Positions 16,213-25,014 of a stretch of DNA of 64,000 bases are shown here, piece by piece. The notes under the pieces were generated by a model. The model was not told where the DNA came from. It ran no database searches and worked only from the letters and a program-made list of their open reading frames with translations. Within the stretch, counting starts at the first letter, position 1. Each line of letters starts with the position of its first letter. Source of the stretch: Haloglomus irregulare (lineage in GTDB: Archaea; Halobacteriota; Halobacteria; Halobacteriales; Haloarculaceae); contig NZ_QMDX01000012.1 in NCBI RefSeq assembly GCF_007421925.1, forward strand, positions 1-64,000, in the 5' to 3' direction. A program made the translations under genes and the position numbers.

Positions 16213-16653
16213 TCAGAGGGGCTTGGTCATCTCGCGATGGGGGATGCCGGCGTCCTCGAACGTCTCGCCGTGGGCCTCGTAGCCCAGGCGTTCGTAGAAC
16301 TCCACGACGGGCACCTGTGCGTGGAGGCGGACGCGCTCGTACCCCTGGTCGCGGGCGTGGCGCTCGACGGCGGCCATCAGCCGCGCGCCCCAGCCCTCCC
16401 CCCGGCGGGCTTCGAGAACGGCCACCCGCTCGGCCTTGGCGGTCGGGGGGTCGGCCTCGTACCCGCGCAGACGCGCGGTGCCGACGGCGGTGTCCCCGTC
16501 CCGTGCCAGGAAATGCGTCGCCTCGTCGTCGCGACCGTCGAGTTCGCGCGCCTCGGGGACGCCCTGACCCTCGACGAAGACCCGGTGGCGGACGTCGATG
16601 GCGGCCTCCATGCCGGCCTCCTCGGTGACGCGTTCGACGGACTCCTGACCCAT
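16213..16653 (-). CDS. GNAT-family N-acetyltransferase
   Basis: This 146-residue acetyltransferase has the complete GNAT fold: AAIDVRHRVFVEGQGVP (the ElaA-like N-terminal motif), strand FLARDGDTAVGTARLR, and the acetyl-CoA loop motif A near VLEARRGEGWGARLMAAVE (R/Q-x-x-G-x-G/A). Helix C and the terminal VVEFYERLGYEAHGETFED follow. Substrate unknown; ElaA-like members may acetylate small amines or polyamines. It has its own start and probably reads on into the gene at 15420. It is divergent from the half-TBP gene. Confidence 0.88.
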   Translation of the reverse strand: MGQESVERVTEEAGMEAAIDVRHRVFVEGQGVPEARELDGRDDEATHFLARDGDTAVGTARLRGYEADPPTAKAERVAVLEARRGEGWGARLMAAVERHARDQGYERVRLHAQVPVVEFYERLGYEAHGETFEDAGIPHREMTKPL

Positions 16654-16765
16654 ACCGGGGGCGTGGGTGGCCCGGGACTAAACCCCCGCGGGACGGTCGT
16701 CGGCGTGGGCTCCGGGCCGCCCCTGGAGCGGCACGCATATGAGCCGTCACCACCCACGGCGACCC

Positions 16766-17293
16766 ATGACCGTCGACCGCGCACGGCTGCTCGTCGCCCT
16801 CGACGACCTCGACGTGCAGGGGATGGCGAGCGTCGCCGTCGCGGACGTGCCCGAGATAGAGGTCCGCGACCCGGCGTACGCGGTCGCGCTCGACGCCGCG
16901 GTCGATACGAACATGGCGACGCTGGAACTGGGCATCGAGGCCACCACCTACCAGCCGGACGCGTTCCCCGGCGTCGTCTACCAGGGCGACGCGGCGACGG
17001 TGCTCGTCTTCGGCACCGGGCAGCTGGTCGTCGCGGACGCCGGGTCGCGGGCTGACGCGGACGCGGCCGTCGCGACGGTCGTCGCCCGACTGGTGGAGAC
17101 GGGACTCATCGACCCCGGGGCGGTCCCGGAGGCGGGCGTCGAGGCACTCCCGCTCCCCGCCGCCGAGGACCTCCCGGGGCGCGTCCACGAGGCGGCCGAC
17201 CCCGACGACGGGGCGCCGGAGTGCCCGGACTGTGGGACCGACCTGCAGGGGACGGAGAACTTCTGCCCGGAGTGTGGCGCCGAACTCGCTTGA
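16766..17293 (+). CDS. Half-TBP domain fused to a zinc ribbon
   Basis: Residues 16-114 match one repeat of TATA-box-binding protein: VQGMASVAVAD as the first strand, TLELGIEATTYQPDAFPGVV (TBP: GLE..EYEPEQFPGLVYR), then VLVFGTGQLVVADAGSRADA and the final amphipathic helix to ETGLI. The spacing after the first strand is longer than in TBP. TBP normally has two such repeats; only one is present. A linker and a zinc ribbon follow (C153, C156, C167, C170). It may bind DNA or a general factor as a dimer, or it may be a TBP-fold protein with another role. I chose the ATG at 16766; the upstream ATG at 16739 would add nine unconserved residues. Confidence 0.72.
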   Translation: MTVDRARLLVALDDLDVQGMASVAVADVPEIEVRDPAYAVALDAAVDTNMATLELGIEATTYQPDAFPGVVYQGDAATVLVFGTGQLVVADAGSRADADAAVATVVARLVETGLIDPGAVPEAGVEALPLPAAEDLPGRVHEAADPDDGAPECPDCGTDLQGTENFCPECGAELA

Positions 17294-17422
17294 GCGGGAC
17301 GGGGGTTCGCGGCAGTTCGAGAGTCCGGTCGCGGCCGCGCCGGAGACGGTCAACAGGTGTCGCCTGGAGGGCATGGCTCGTGCGGAGGGGACCTCGTCCG
17401 GGGTGTGTTCCGTGGGGTGCGA

Positions 17423-17442
17423 GGGGGCCGTCCGTGGCCCCC
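17423..17442. terminator. GC-rich hairpin before the UPF0173 gene
   Basis: GGGGGCC and GGCCCCC pair perfectly around GTCCGT. It lies 130 bases after the half-TBP gene stop and just upstream of a GTTAAG TATA-like element at 17449-17454. There is no T-run, so its role as a terminator or insulator is a guess. Confidence 0.35.
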
Positions 17443-17481
17443 TGAACCGTTAAGTCGGGGCCGCGAGTAGCCGGGCGCGTG

Positions 17482-18207
17482 ATGGAACTCACCTGGCACG
17501 GACACTCCTGCTGGCACGTACAGGTCGGCGAGACGAGCCTGCTCATCGACCCGTTCTTCGGGAACCCACACACCTCCCTCGACCCGAGCGACGTTGATGA
17601 CCCGGACTACCTGCTACTCACGCACGCGCACGAGGACCATATCGCCCACGCCGGCGAGTTCCCGGACGCGACGGTCGTCGCGGTGCCGGAGCTCTGCGGC
17701 TACGTCGAGGACGAGTTGGGCATAGAGAACGCCATCGCCGGGATGGGCATGAACATCGGCGGGACCGTCGAGGCCGGCGACGCCCACGTCACGATGCATC
17801 GTGCGGACCACACCAACGGCGCGATGACCGGTTACGAGCACGAACTCGGGATGCCCGTCGGGTTCGTCATCAGCGACTCGAAGCCGACCCGGGAGTCCGA
17901 CACCGAGGCCACCGCGTTCTATCACGCCGGCGACACGGGTCTGATGAGCGAGATGAAGGACGTCGTCGGGTCCTACCTCGAACCCGACGCCGCCGCGGTG
18001 CCGGCCGGCGACCACTTCACGATGGGGCCCGCCCAAGCCGCTATCGCCGTCGACTGGCTCGACGTCGACCACGCCTTCCCGATGCATTACGACACGTTCC
18101 CGCCCATCGAGATCGACACGGACCGGTTCGTCCACGAGGTGGAGGCGACCGGCTCGGACGCCGAGGTCCACGTGCTGGACGGCGACGAGAGCTTCACCCT
18201 CGAGTAA
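17482..18207 (+). CDS. UPF0173-type metallo-beta-lactamase-fold hydrolase
   Basis: This 241-residue enzyme starts [13 protein letters not shown], the signature N-terminus of UPF0173. The metal motif HAHEDHIAH (H48, H50, D52, H53) is complete, further ligands are in HRADHTNG and YHAGDTGL (Asp ligand), and the C-terminal [10 protein letters not shown] supplies the last histidine. The physiological substrate is unknown in all UPF0173 members. I chose ATG at 17482 over the adjacent in-frame GTG at 17479. A TATA-like GTTAAG lies 28-33 bases upstream. Confidence 0.9.
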   Translation: MELTWHGHSCWHVQVGETSLLIDPFFGNPHTSLDPSDVDDPDYLLLTHAHEDHIAHAGEFPDATVVAVPELCGYVEDELGIENAIAGMGMNIGGTVEAGDAHVTMHRADHTNGAMTGYEHELGMPVGFVISDSKPTRESDTEATAFYHAGDTGLMSEMKDVVGSYLEPDAAAVPAGDHFTMGPAQAAIAVDWLDVDHAFPMHYDTFPPIEIDTDRFVHEVEATGSDAEVHVLDGDESFTLE

Positions 18208-18300
18208 GGGCGTTCGGTTCGAGAACGCCCGATATCTCTCGGAAATCCGGGATTACTGGATTATGTACTCCTGGAGGAACGTTCGAGCCGAACTGCGCCG

Positions 18301-19560
18301 TTACTCGGCCATCTCGTGGATACGGTCAGCGACGGCGGCGGCGAACTCGCTCGTGGCGAGCTTCTCGCCGCCCTCGATCTGGCGGTGGATGTCGTAGGTG
18401 ACCTCCTTCGCGGAGATGGTCGCCTCGACGGCGTCACGGACGAGGTCGGCCGCCTTCGGCCAGCCCATCTGTTCGAGCATGATGCGGCCCGAGAGGATGA
18501 GCGCGGAGGGGTTGACCTTGTCCTGGCCGGCGTACTTGGGGGCGGAGCCGTGGACCGGTTCGGCGAGCATCCGGCCGTCGCCGAGGTTGGCGCCCGGTGC
18601 GATGCCGAGACCGCCGATCTGGGCGCCGCAGGCGTCCGAGAGGTAGTCCCCGTTCAGGTTCGGCATCGCGAGCACGTTGTACTGGTCCGTTCGCGTGAGG
18701 ATCTGCTGGAGCATGTTGTCCGCGATGCGGTCGTTGACGACGACGGCGTCCTCCGGCGGTTCGCCGTCGCGCTCGTTCCAGAGGGTGTCCTCCGTGATGA
18801 CCGCATCGCCGTACTCCTCCTCGGCGACCTCGTAGCCCCAGTCGCGGAAGGCTCCCTCGGTGAACTTCATGATGTTCCCCTTGTGGACCAGCGTGACCGA
18901 GTCGCGGCCGTGTTCGAGGGCGTAGTCGATGGCGTTGCGGACGAGCCGCTTGGTGCCGAACTCCGTGATGGGCTTGATGCCGATACCGACCGGCCCGTCG
19001 TGGATGGTCGAGTCGTAGCCCATCTCGTCCTCGACGAACTCGCGGACCTCCTCGGCGCCGTCCGTGCCGGCCTCCCACTCGATGCCGGCGTAGACGTCCT
19101 CCGTGTTCTCGCGGAAGGTGACCATGTCCATCTGCTCGGGCGCCTTCACGGGCGAGGGGACGCCCTCGAGGTGGTAGGTCGGTCGGACGTTGGTGTAGAG
19201 GTCGAGTTCCTTCCGCAGCGCCACGTTCAGCGAGCGAAAACCCGCGCCGACCGGCGTCGTCAGCGGCCCCTTGATCGAGACTTTGAACTCGCGCATCGCC
19301 GCCAGGGTGTCCTCCGGGAGGTTCTCGTCGTACTTCTCGCGCGCGGACTCACCGGCGTAGACCCGCATCCAGTGGATCTCGCGGCCGGTCGCCTCGGCCG
19401 CGGCCTCCAGTACCCGCTGTGCCGCCGGGCCGACGTCTACCCCGATGCCATCCCCGAAGATGATGGGGATGATCGGGTCGTCAGGGACGACGAACTCGTC
19501 GCCCTCGTCCACCTCGATTCGCGACCCGTCGGCAGGAACGTCCACTTTGTCGTATGACAT
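18301..19560 (-). CDS. icd: NADP-dependent isocitrate dehydrogenase
   Basis: The citric-acid-cycle enzyme that oxidatively decarboxylates isocitrate to 2-oxoglutarate. The 419-residue length fits the bacterial/archaeal dimeric type. Substrate residues lie in SLNVALRKELDLYTNVRP (S110, N112, R116, R126). Metal-binding aspartates lie in LNGDYLSDACGAQIGG. Residues near 333-353 form the coenzyme region. I start it at the ATG at 19560 because MSYDKVDVP is family-typical and a TATA element (TAGTAATTT on the minus strand, 19587-19595) is at the right distance; an in-frame upstream extension to 19674 is not supported. It is divergent from the subtilase gene. Confidence 0.95.
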   Translation of the reverse strand: MSYDKVDVPADGSRIEVDEGDEFVVPDDPIIPIIFGDGIGVDVGPAAQRVLEAAAEATGREIHWMRVYAGESAREKYDENLPEDTLAAMREFKVSIKGPLTTPVGAGFRSLNVALRKELDLYTNVRPTYHLEGVPSPVKAPEQMDMVTFRENTEDVYAGIEWEAGTDGAEEVREFVEDEMGYDSTIHDGPVGIGIKPITEFGTKRLVRNAIDYALEHGRDSVTLVHKGNIMKFTEGAFRDWGYEVAEEEYGDAVITEDTLWNERDGEPPEDAVVVNDRIADNMLQQILTRTDQYNVLAMPNLNGDYLSDACGAQIGGLGIAPGANLGDGRMLAEPVHGSAPKYAGQDKVNPSALILSGRIMLEQMGWPKAADLVRDAVEATISAKEVTYDIHRQIEGGEKLATSEFAAAVADRIHEMAE

Positions 19561-19586
19561 AACCGGCGAAAGGGAGGGTCGGGTGA

Positions 19587-19595
19587 AATTACTAC
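19587..19595 (-). promoter_or_regulatory. TATA box of icd
   Basis: TAGTAATTT on the minus strand is centred about 31 bases before the icd ATG at 19560. It lies in the 296-base gap shared with the divergent subtilase gene. Confidence 0.5.
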
Positions 19596-19804
19596 CGCTC
19601 TCGCTCGCTCTCCACGAACGACCATGAACGACCCGGAGAGTCGGGTCCGCGGTCCGAGACCGTGGTTCATCCAACCGTCATTCTGACGACCGTCTGCTCC
19701 CAGACCGTCGTGAAACGGGAGCGTAACTCCGCTGTGAGCCGCTCGCGCCAGCTCCGGCCGGAGCCCCCCGATCAGCTGAATCCACCGAGCACAGCGTCTA
19801 TTGG

Positions 19805-19824
19805 ATGGATTTGTCAGAATCCAT
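19805..19824. promoter_or_regulatory. Inverted repeat upstream of the subtilase gene
   Basis: ATGGATT and AATCCAT are perfect 7-bp inverted repeats separated by TGTCAG, ending 32 bases before the subtilase ATG. This position overlaps where a TATA box would lie, so it is a candidate operator. No regulator gene is adjacent. Confidence 0.4.
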
Positions 19825-19856
19825 TTTCCAGTACTGTAGAGAGGTGTAGGTGAACC

Positions 19857-22800
19857 ATGAGTGGGGACGACTCATCGAACGACAGCGGTATCGAACTATC
19901 ACGGAGAACGTTTGCGAAGGCCACCGGCGCCGCGGTCGGCGCCGGCCTGTTCGGCGCGTCGGCGGACACGGTGTCGGCGGACCACCCGATGGATCGGAAG
20001 TTCGCCAACCCGCGCGTGCAGGAACTGGCGAAGGTGTGGGACCGTGGCTACCGCGGTAGCAACGACAACGCCCTCGGTCTGACCGACTCCGGCATCGATG
20101 CCCGCCACCCCGACCTGGGCCCGTGGAACGGTGTCGAGATCGTCGAGGACGATGGCGGGTTCGCGCTCAAGGATCGCAACGTCGACTTCGTCCGAGACAG
20201 CGAGAAGACCCACGCCGACGAGGAGACGGTCAGTCCGGCGTCGACGACCGGGACCACCACCGTCGAACTGGTCACACTCACGCCGGACGCAAAGCGGAGC
20301 CACGCCTCCGCGACGATGACATGGACGCCGAGCCCACGTCCCAGCGGCAACGAGGCCAACAGCCTCGATCTACTGTTCCAGTGCGAGGTCGAGGGGGGCT
20401 GGGAGACGGTCGCCGAAACGGGGACCAGCCGTGAAGTGGAGGAGCTGACGGACGTTCCACTGGAGGCCGACACTCCTCACCGGTTCGCCGCCACTGGGGA
20501 TCTCAGCACGGTTTCGGAGCTGACCATCACCGCCAGGACGTACGACCGGATGCCCGCGGGTCTGCTGGGGTCGGAGATCGATCCGTTCAGCGTGGGCCCG
20601 GACGAGGCCAAAACCATCGGCTGGTTCAACGCCGGGTCACGGTATGGGAACTCCCCGAAACCCCGCGACCCCGACGGCCACGGGAGCCACTGCGCCTCCA
20701 TCATGGGTGGCTCCGGCCGGGCCAGTGAGGTCACCCGCGAGGTGGAGACGAGCGGGGAGACCCGGCAGCTCCAGTTCGGTAACACGGTCGACGTGGACGT
20801 GTTCGTCGACGACGGGGAGGCCGGGGTCTACGCCTCCGCCTACGGTGACAGCATCGAGATCGACATCAGCGAGCGCGGCCCGAGAGGCGAGACGGTCGCC
20901 TCCTCGACCATCTCCAGCGACGCGAGCACGAACGACAACAACACCGTCTCGGTGCCCGCCGACCCGGACGAGGCCTACACGGTGACCATCCGCCCGGCCT
21001 CGACCGAGGAGTCGGACGCCATCGCACAGGGCCTGAACGGCGTCGGCCGTGTCGACTCGTACAGCGTCGGCACGTTCGCCGATCCTCCCGGGACCACGGG
21101 TGATAGGGGCTCCGACACGCAGGTCGCGCTCCACTCCGGTGTCGCCCCGGACGCCCCGCTGGTCGGGCTGCAGGGGCTCTCGGGTCCCATCCCGTTCCTC
21201 GGCGAGTACGCGACGGAGTTCAGCGAGACGTTCAATCTCCGCGCGGTCAACATGTCGTGGGGGTACGTCGGTGGGCTCCCGCTCGGCGCTGCTGGCGGCG
21301 CCTCCGGCGATGTCTTCGGCGACGTGGTCGGTGGCATTCGGGACATGGCCGAACAGGGGATCCTGACGGTCGCCGCGGCCGGCAACGCCGCGACCCCCGC
21401 CAACGGGAACGGCGCGCCCGCGGTCGCCGACGAGACGATCAGCGTGGTCGCCACCGGCCCGAAGGACGGCATCAGCGGCTACTCGTCCGGCGGTATCGGC
21501 GCCGTCGACGACGGAGAGGACGGGACGTACATGAAACCCGACGTGACCGCGCCGGGCGGTACGCTCGACGATCTGGTGACGGCCGCGGAGGCCGACACCG
21601 ACTACAGCGAGTTCGACACGGACACCGGGCCGCAGGACTACACCGGCAAGGCCGGCACGTCGATGGCCGCGCCGTTCACCAGCGGCGTCGCCGGGCTGGT
21701 CGCCGACGCGATGGAGGACGAGGACCCGGAGGGCAACAACAAGAGCATCCTCAACAGCACGGCACAGTCGGGCATCAACGACACGTTCCGGCTGAAACAG
21801 GTCATCCTGGCGACGGCGACGGAGACGGTGTTCACCGCCGCTCCGTACCACCGCGCGAAGTCCCCGTCATGCCAGGGTGGCGGCCGCGACCCGTTCGAGG
21901 GCTACGGCCGGGTCAACCCGGACGCCGCCGTCGATGCGGTGACACGGAACGTCTACGGTGGCGGCGATTCGCTGACCAACGACGAGTTCAGCCCGGACGA
22001 TGCGGACGAACCTGTCACCAGTAGTTACGGGGTCACTGACAGTGACGGCAACGAACTGACAGTCGGACTCGACGTGCCTCAGGACAACCGCGCGGTCGCG
22101 GGCTACGTCGAGGCGCCGCGGGGCGTCCTCGACCTGACGGTGTCTGCCGGGAACCTCCGTGGTGCGGACGTCAGCATGGCCACCGGCGCGCCACAGGTCG
22201 ACGTGTTCGTCTACGACGGCGAGAACCCGGGCCCGAACGGGGTGCCGAACGTCGTGGCGCAGGGCACGATCGACGCTACCAGCGGGGTCGGTGCGCGCAG
22301 AGGCAGCCTCACGCTCACCGTCGACACCGGCGAGGAGTTCGATCTCGGGCGCCGGGACGAGGTCGACACGCGGACGCTGTTCGTCGTCGCCAAGCTCGTC
22401 AACATCCCCGGGCTGGTCAACGGGTTCGACGCGCGGACCGATATCGAGTTCAGGGCATCGTTCACGCCCGAGTTCGAGCCACTTCCGGGGATCGACGTCT
22501 CCGGCGAGCGGTTCGACAGCGGCGACCGGTTCACCGCCAACGCCCGCAACACGGTGCGGGTCGATCTCAACAGCGCCGATGTCACCGAGGGCCGCATCTA
22601 CGACCGGGTCCCCGCCGACTGGACCGTGACGGACGATCCGGACGACCCCGATACGGATTACGAGGGTGAGGTCCGAACCGAGGGTTCGCACGAGATCATC
22701 GACCTGGGGCCCTTCGGCGAGGACGACGCCACGGACGGCACCAGTCGGATCTACGCCGTCGAGGCGCCGGACTCCAACGGGAGCTACACGTTCGGCCCGG

Positions 22801-23105
22801 CGCGGATCGAGGTCACCGACGACGACCCGGCTCAGCGTGGCGTCCAGGCCCCCACCGCTGATGGCGAGGGGTCGTTCACCGATGACAACGACAGCGACGA
22901 CCAGGACGACGGCGACGTGGAGATCACCTTCGGCGGGAACGACCCGCGGAACGTGGTCGTTGGCGGCACGTCGGCCGGGAGCGGCTCGGATACCACGCTC
23001 TCGGGCAGCACGGACGACACGACCGACTCGGCGGCCGATACCGCTGACGACACGGCGAGCGGCGATGACGGCTCCTTGACGGACACCGTCGACGACACGC
23101 TCTAG
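19857..23105 (+). CDS. Tat-exported subtilisin-family (S8) serine protease, large
   Basis: The N-terminus carries a Tat signal (SRRTFAKATGAAVGAG, RR at 16-17) followed by a hydrophobic stretch. The catalytic triad is complete: D77 (LTDSGID), H275 (DGHGSHC) and S602 (GTSMAAPFTSG), with oxyanion Asn N510 (AAAGN). Two long beta-rich insertions lie inside the catalytic domain, about 112-252 between Asp and His and about 290-415 between His and Ser, each resembling a prepeptidase-type sandwich. The C-terminal 400 residues are beta-rich domains ending in an acidic Ser/Thr tail; there is no membrane anchor, so it should be secreted. A GAGGTG-like sequence lies just upstream. Substrate unknown. Confidence 0.9.
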   Translation: MSGDDSSNDSGIELSRRTFAKATGAAVGAGLFGASADTVSADHPMDRKFANPRVQELAKVWDRGYRGSNDNALGLTDSGIDARHPDLGPWNGVEIVEDDGGFALKDRNVDFVRDSEKTHADEETVSPASTTGTTTVELVTLTPDAKRSHASATMTWTPSPRPSGNEANSLDLLFQCEVEGGWETVAETGTSREVEELTDVPLEADTPHRFAATGDLSTVSELTITARTYDRMPAGLLGSEIDPFSVGPDEAKTIGWFNAGSRYGNSPKPRDPDGHGSHCASIMGGSGRASEVTREVETSGETRQLQFGNTVDVDVFVDDGEAGVYASAYGDSIEIDISERGPRGETVASSTISSDASTNDNNTVSVPADPDEAYTVTIRPASTEESDAIAQGLNGVGRVDSYSVGTFADPPGTTGDRGSDTQVALHSGVAPDAPLVGLQGLSGPIPFLGEYATEFSETFNLRAVNMSWGYVGGLPLGAAGGASGDVFGDVVGGIRDMAEQGILTVAAAGNAATPANGNGAPAVADETISVVATGPKDGISGYSSGGIGAVDDGEDGTYMKPDVTAPGGTLDDLVTAAEADTDYSEFDTDTGPQDYTGKAGTSMAAPFTSGVAGLVADAMEDEDPEGNNKSILNSTAQSGINDTFRLKQVILATATETVFTAAPYHRAKSPSCQGGGRDPFEGYGRVNPDAAVDAVTRNVYGGGDSLTNDEFSPDDADEPVTSSYGVTDSDGNELTVGLDVPQDNRAVAGYVEAPRGVLDLTVSAGNLRGADVSMATGAPQVDVFVYDGENPGPNGVPNVVAQGTIDATSGVGARRGSLTLTVDTGEEFDLGRRDEVDTRTLFVVAKLVNIPGLVNGFDARTDIEFRASFTPEFEPLPGIDVSGERFDSGDRFTANARNTVRVDLNSADVTEGRIYDRVPADWTVTDDPDDPDTDYEGEVRTEGSHEIIDLGPFGEDDATDGTSRIYAVEAPDSNGSYTFGPARIEVTDDDPAQRGVQAPTADGEGSFTDDNDSDDQDDGDVEITFGGNDPRNVVVGGTSAGSGSDTTLSGSTDDTTDSAADTADDTASGDDGSLTDTVDDTL

Positions 23106-23195
23106 CTACGGAGCGCCCCCGCCCGTTCCCCACTCCCTCCACTCGTTCCCATCCGGTGGCGACGGCCACGCGGACCGCCGCCCCAGGGGACATAT

Positions 23196-23203
23196 CTTTT
23201 AAC
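23196..23203 (+). promoter_or_regulatory. TATA box of the SBDS gene
   Basis: CTTTTAAC is centred about 27 bases before the ATG at 23227, implying a leaderless transcript. Confidence 0.6.
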
Positions 23204-23226
23204 CATATCCCCGCGTAGCCGGCGGC

Positions 23227-23952
23227 ATGATATCACTCGACGAGGCCGTGACCGCGCGGCTCGAATCGCACGGCGAGCGGTTCGAGGTACTGATTGACCC
23301 GGACGCGGCGCTGGCCATCAAGCGTGACGAGTTCGAGGGCGACCTGGAGGACGTCATCGCCGCGGAGGACGTGTTCGAGGACGCCTCCCGGGGCGACCGC
23401 CCGCCCGAGACCGCCCTGGAGGAGGTGTTCGGGACGACCGACCCGATGGCGATCATCCCGGAGGTGATCAAGCGCGGGGAGATCCAGATCACGGCCGACC
23501 AGCGCCGGGAGATGCAGGAGCAGAAGCACAAACAGCTGGTCAACACCATCGTCCGGAACGCGGTCAACCCCCAGCAGGACGACGCGCCGCATCCGCCCGA
23601 GCGGGTTGAGCGCGCCCTGGAGCAGGCCGGGTTCACGGTGGACCCGATGGAGCCGGTGGAGAACCAGGTCGACGATGCGCTCGACGCGCTCCGGCCGGTC
23701 ATCCCCATCCGGTTCGACGAGGTCGTGATGGCGGTCCAGCTGCCGGCGGACCACGCCGGGTCGGGGCAGGCACAGGTCCGGGAGTTCGGGGACCTGCAGC
23801 GCGAGGAGTGGCAGTCCGACGGAAGCTGGGTCGGCGTGCTGCGGTTCCCGGCCGGCCTCCAGAACGAGTTCTACGAGCTCTGTAACGAGGTCTCCAGCGG
23901 CGAAGCGGACGTACGCGTCATCAAGGACGAGGACGACATCGGCACCCGCTGA
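23227..23952 (+). CDS. Ribosome assembly factor SBDS
   Basis: This 241-residue orthologue of human SBDS and yeast Sdo1 helps mature the large ribosomal subunit by triggering release of the anti-association factor eIF6. The FYSH domain (1-90) has RFEVLIDPDAAL and AAEDVFEDASRGD, the central helical domain includes PEVIKRGEIQITADQRREM, and the C-terminal domain ends with a ferredoxin-like fold (VRFDEVVMAV; VLRFPAGLQNEFYELCNE). Length is normal for archaea. It stands alone, with its own TATA box. The eIF6 partner gene is not in the window. Confidence 0.93.
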   Translation: MISLDEAVTARLESHGERFEVLIDPDAALAIKRDEFEGDLEDVIAAEDVFEDASRGDRPPETALEEVFGTTDPMAIIPEVIKRGEIQITADQRREMQEQKHKQLVNTIVRNAVNPQQDDAPHPPERVERALEQAGFTVDPMEPVENQVDDALDALRPVIPIRFDEVVMAVQLPADHAGSGQAQVREFGDLQREEWQSDGSWVGVLRFPAGLQNEFYELCNEVSSGEADVRVIKDEDDIGTR

Positions 23953-24016
23953 GGGCACTCCTCGCGGACACTGGCGGAACGGAACCGTTTCCTCCCTCAG
24001 GGACCGAACCGAGACC

Positions 24017-24268
24017 GTGCGTTCGCGACTGCTTACGGCGGCGATCGGGCTGCTCGCGAGCCTGCTCGTCAGCGCCGTCGTCTACGTCTACTTCGACACC
24101 CTCCTGCTGTTCCTGTTCGTTCCGCTCGTCCCGTTCCTGTTCCGTGGGCTCGGGGACGACGAGTCGGCGACCACCGGGCCGCCGGTCCGCGAGTGTCCAC
24201 GCTGTGGGTATCGGACCAGGGACCCCGAGCACGACTACTGCCCACGTGACGGCGCACGGCTGGACTGA
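24017..24268 (+). CDS. Small membrane protein with a C-terminal zinc ribbon
   Basis: This 83-residue protein (GTG start) has two hydrophobic helices (8-25 and 28-45), a short linker, then a zinc ribbon ECPRCGYRTRDPEHDYCPRDG with three cysteines visible (C60, C63 and C77); a histidine or aspartate may supply the fourth ligand. Similar small haloarchaeal proteins have no known role. It follows the SBDS gene by 64 bases and could be cotranscribed. Confidence 0.7.
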   Translation: MRSRLLTAAIGLLASLLVSAVVYVYFDTLLLFLFVPLVPFLFRGLGDDESATTGPPVRECPRCGYRTRDPEHDYCPRDGARLD

Positions 24269-24635
24269 CAGGGGCGGGGCACTCCCGGGGAAGCGTCGGG
24301 CGCTCGGTCGGCCGCGTCAGCGGTCACGTGGTGGGAACCGTCGCGATCACCACCGTCCCGGTGCACGGGGAGAGGGCCATGGCCGAGCCCCCTCACGGTC
24401 CCGGCAGTCCACCGCTGGCACGCGACCCGGCCGGAAGCTCCATCGCCCGATCCTCGCTGTGGGCTCGGGGGGAACCGCTCTGCCCGTCGTCGGAATCCGG
24501 CTCGGGTCGACCTGCTGGCCGAGGGGGCGCGGGCGGTGACCCGAGCGGTCGGGCCGCCATCCCCCCGCCGCTGACCCTCGCGATGTCCGTCGGTTCGCCG
24601 AAGGTTTAGTATCCTGGTCGGCGTCAACAGTTCAC
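24269..24635. other. Intergenic region without a recognisable gene
   Basis: 367 bases of ordinary GC-rich sequence. Open frames on both strands have atypical composition (Ser/Pro/Arg-rich) and no homology I recognise. The only feature I see is the TATA box at 24605-24612 for the next small gene. Confidence 0.5.
24605..24612 (+). promoter_or_regulatory. TATA box of the small zinc-finger gene
   Basis: TTTAGTAT is centred 27-28 bases before the ATG at 24636, so the transcript is probably leaderless. This helps confirm that the small gene is real. Confidence 0.6.
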
Positions 24636-24830
24636 ATGTCGACCGACGACGGTTCGATGGAGTTCGTACTGGACCATGACAACACGTTCGACGCGCTTCC
24701 CGGCACGATGACGGCCGTCTCCTGCCCCTCCTGCTTCAACCAGCAGCTGCTGAAGGACGTCATCCACGGCGGCCGCTGCCGGAGCTGTGATTCGGACCTC
24801 GAACTCACGCTCTCCGTGCAGCCGGACTGA
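24636..24830 (+). CDS. Small zinc-finger protein
   Basis: This 64-residue protein has two CxxC knuckles, CPSC and CRSC, spaced as a treble-clef or zinc-ribbon finger, preceded by an acidic N-terminus. Such micro-proteins are widespread in haloarchaea and some affect biofilm or swarming, but nothing in the sequence ties this one to a pathway. It has a well-placed TATA box. Confidence 0.7.
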   Translation: MSTDDGSMEFVLDHDNTFDALPGTMTAVSCPSCFNQQLLKDVIHGGRCRSCDSDLELTLSVQPD

Positions 24831-25014
24831 CCCCGCGAACACGGGCGTGAGCTGTGGTGTGGATGCTCGGGCGTTCCGTGACGATCGCTCGGCGTGGTGT
24901 CCAGCCCGACCGCTGAACGAACGAGTAGCCAGTTTCGGCGGAAGGCGGGCGCTCCTCGACCGTTTGGACGAGCTTGTCACATCCCCTTTGTGCCGGTGGG
25001 GCACGCGTTGGTCC

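Larger units (their letters stand above)
19561..19856. other. Divergent intergenic region between icd and the subtilase
   Basis: Apart from the icd TATA box and the inverted repeat at 19805-19824 I see no gene. A few imperfect repeats (GGTCC, CGGTC) occur near 19640-19670. The AT-richer 60 bases before the subtilase start probably hold its promoter. Confidence 0.4.

Noticed and set aside
19561-19674. 38-residue N-terminal extension of isocitrate dehydrogenase
   Set aside because: The family start and the TATA box both point to 19560; the extension covers the promoter.
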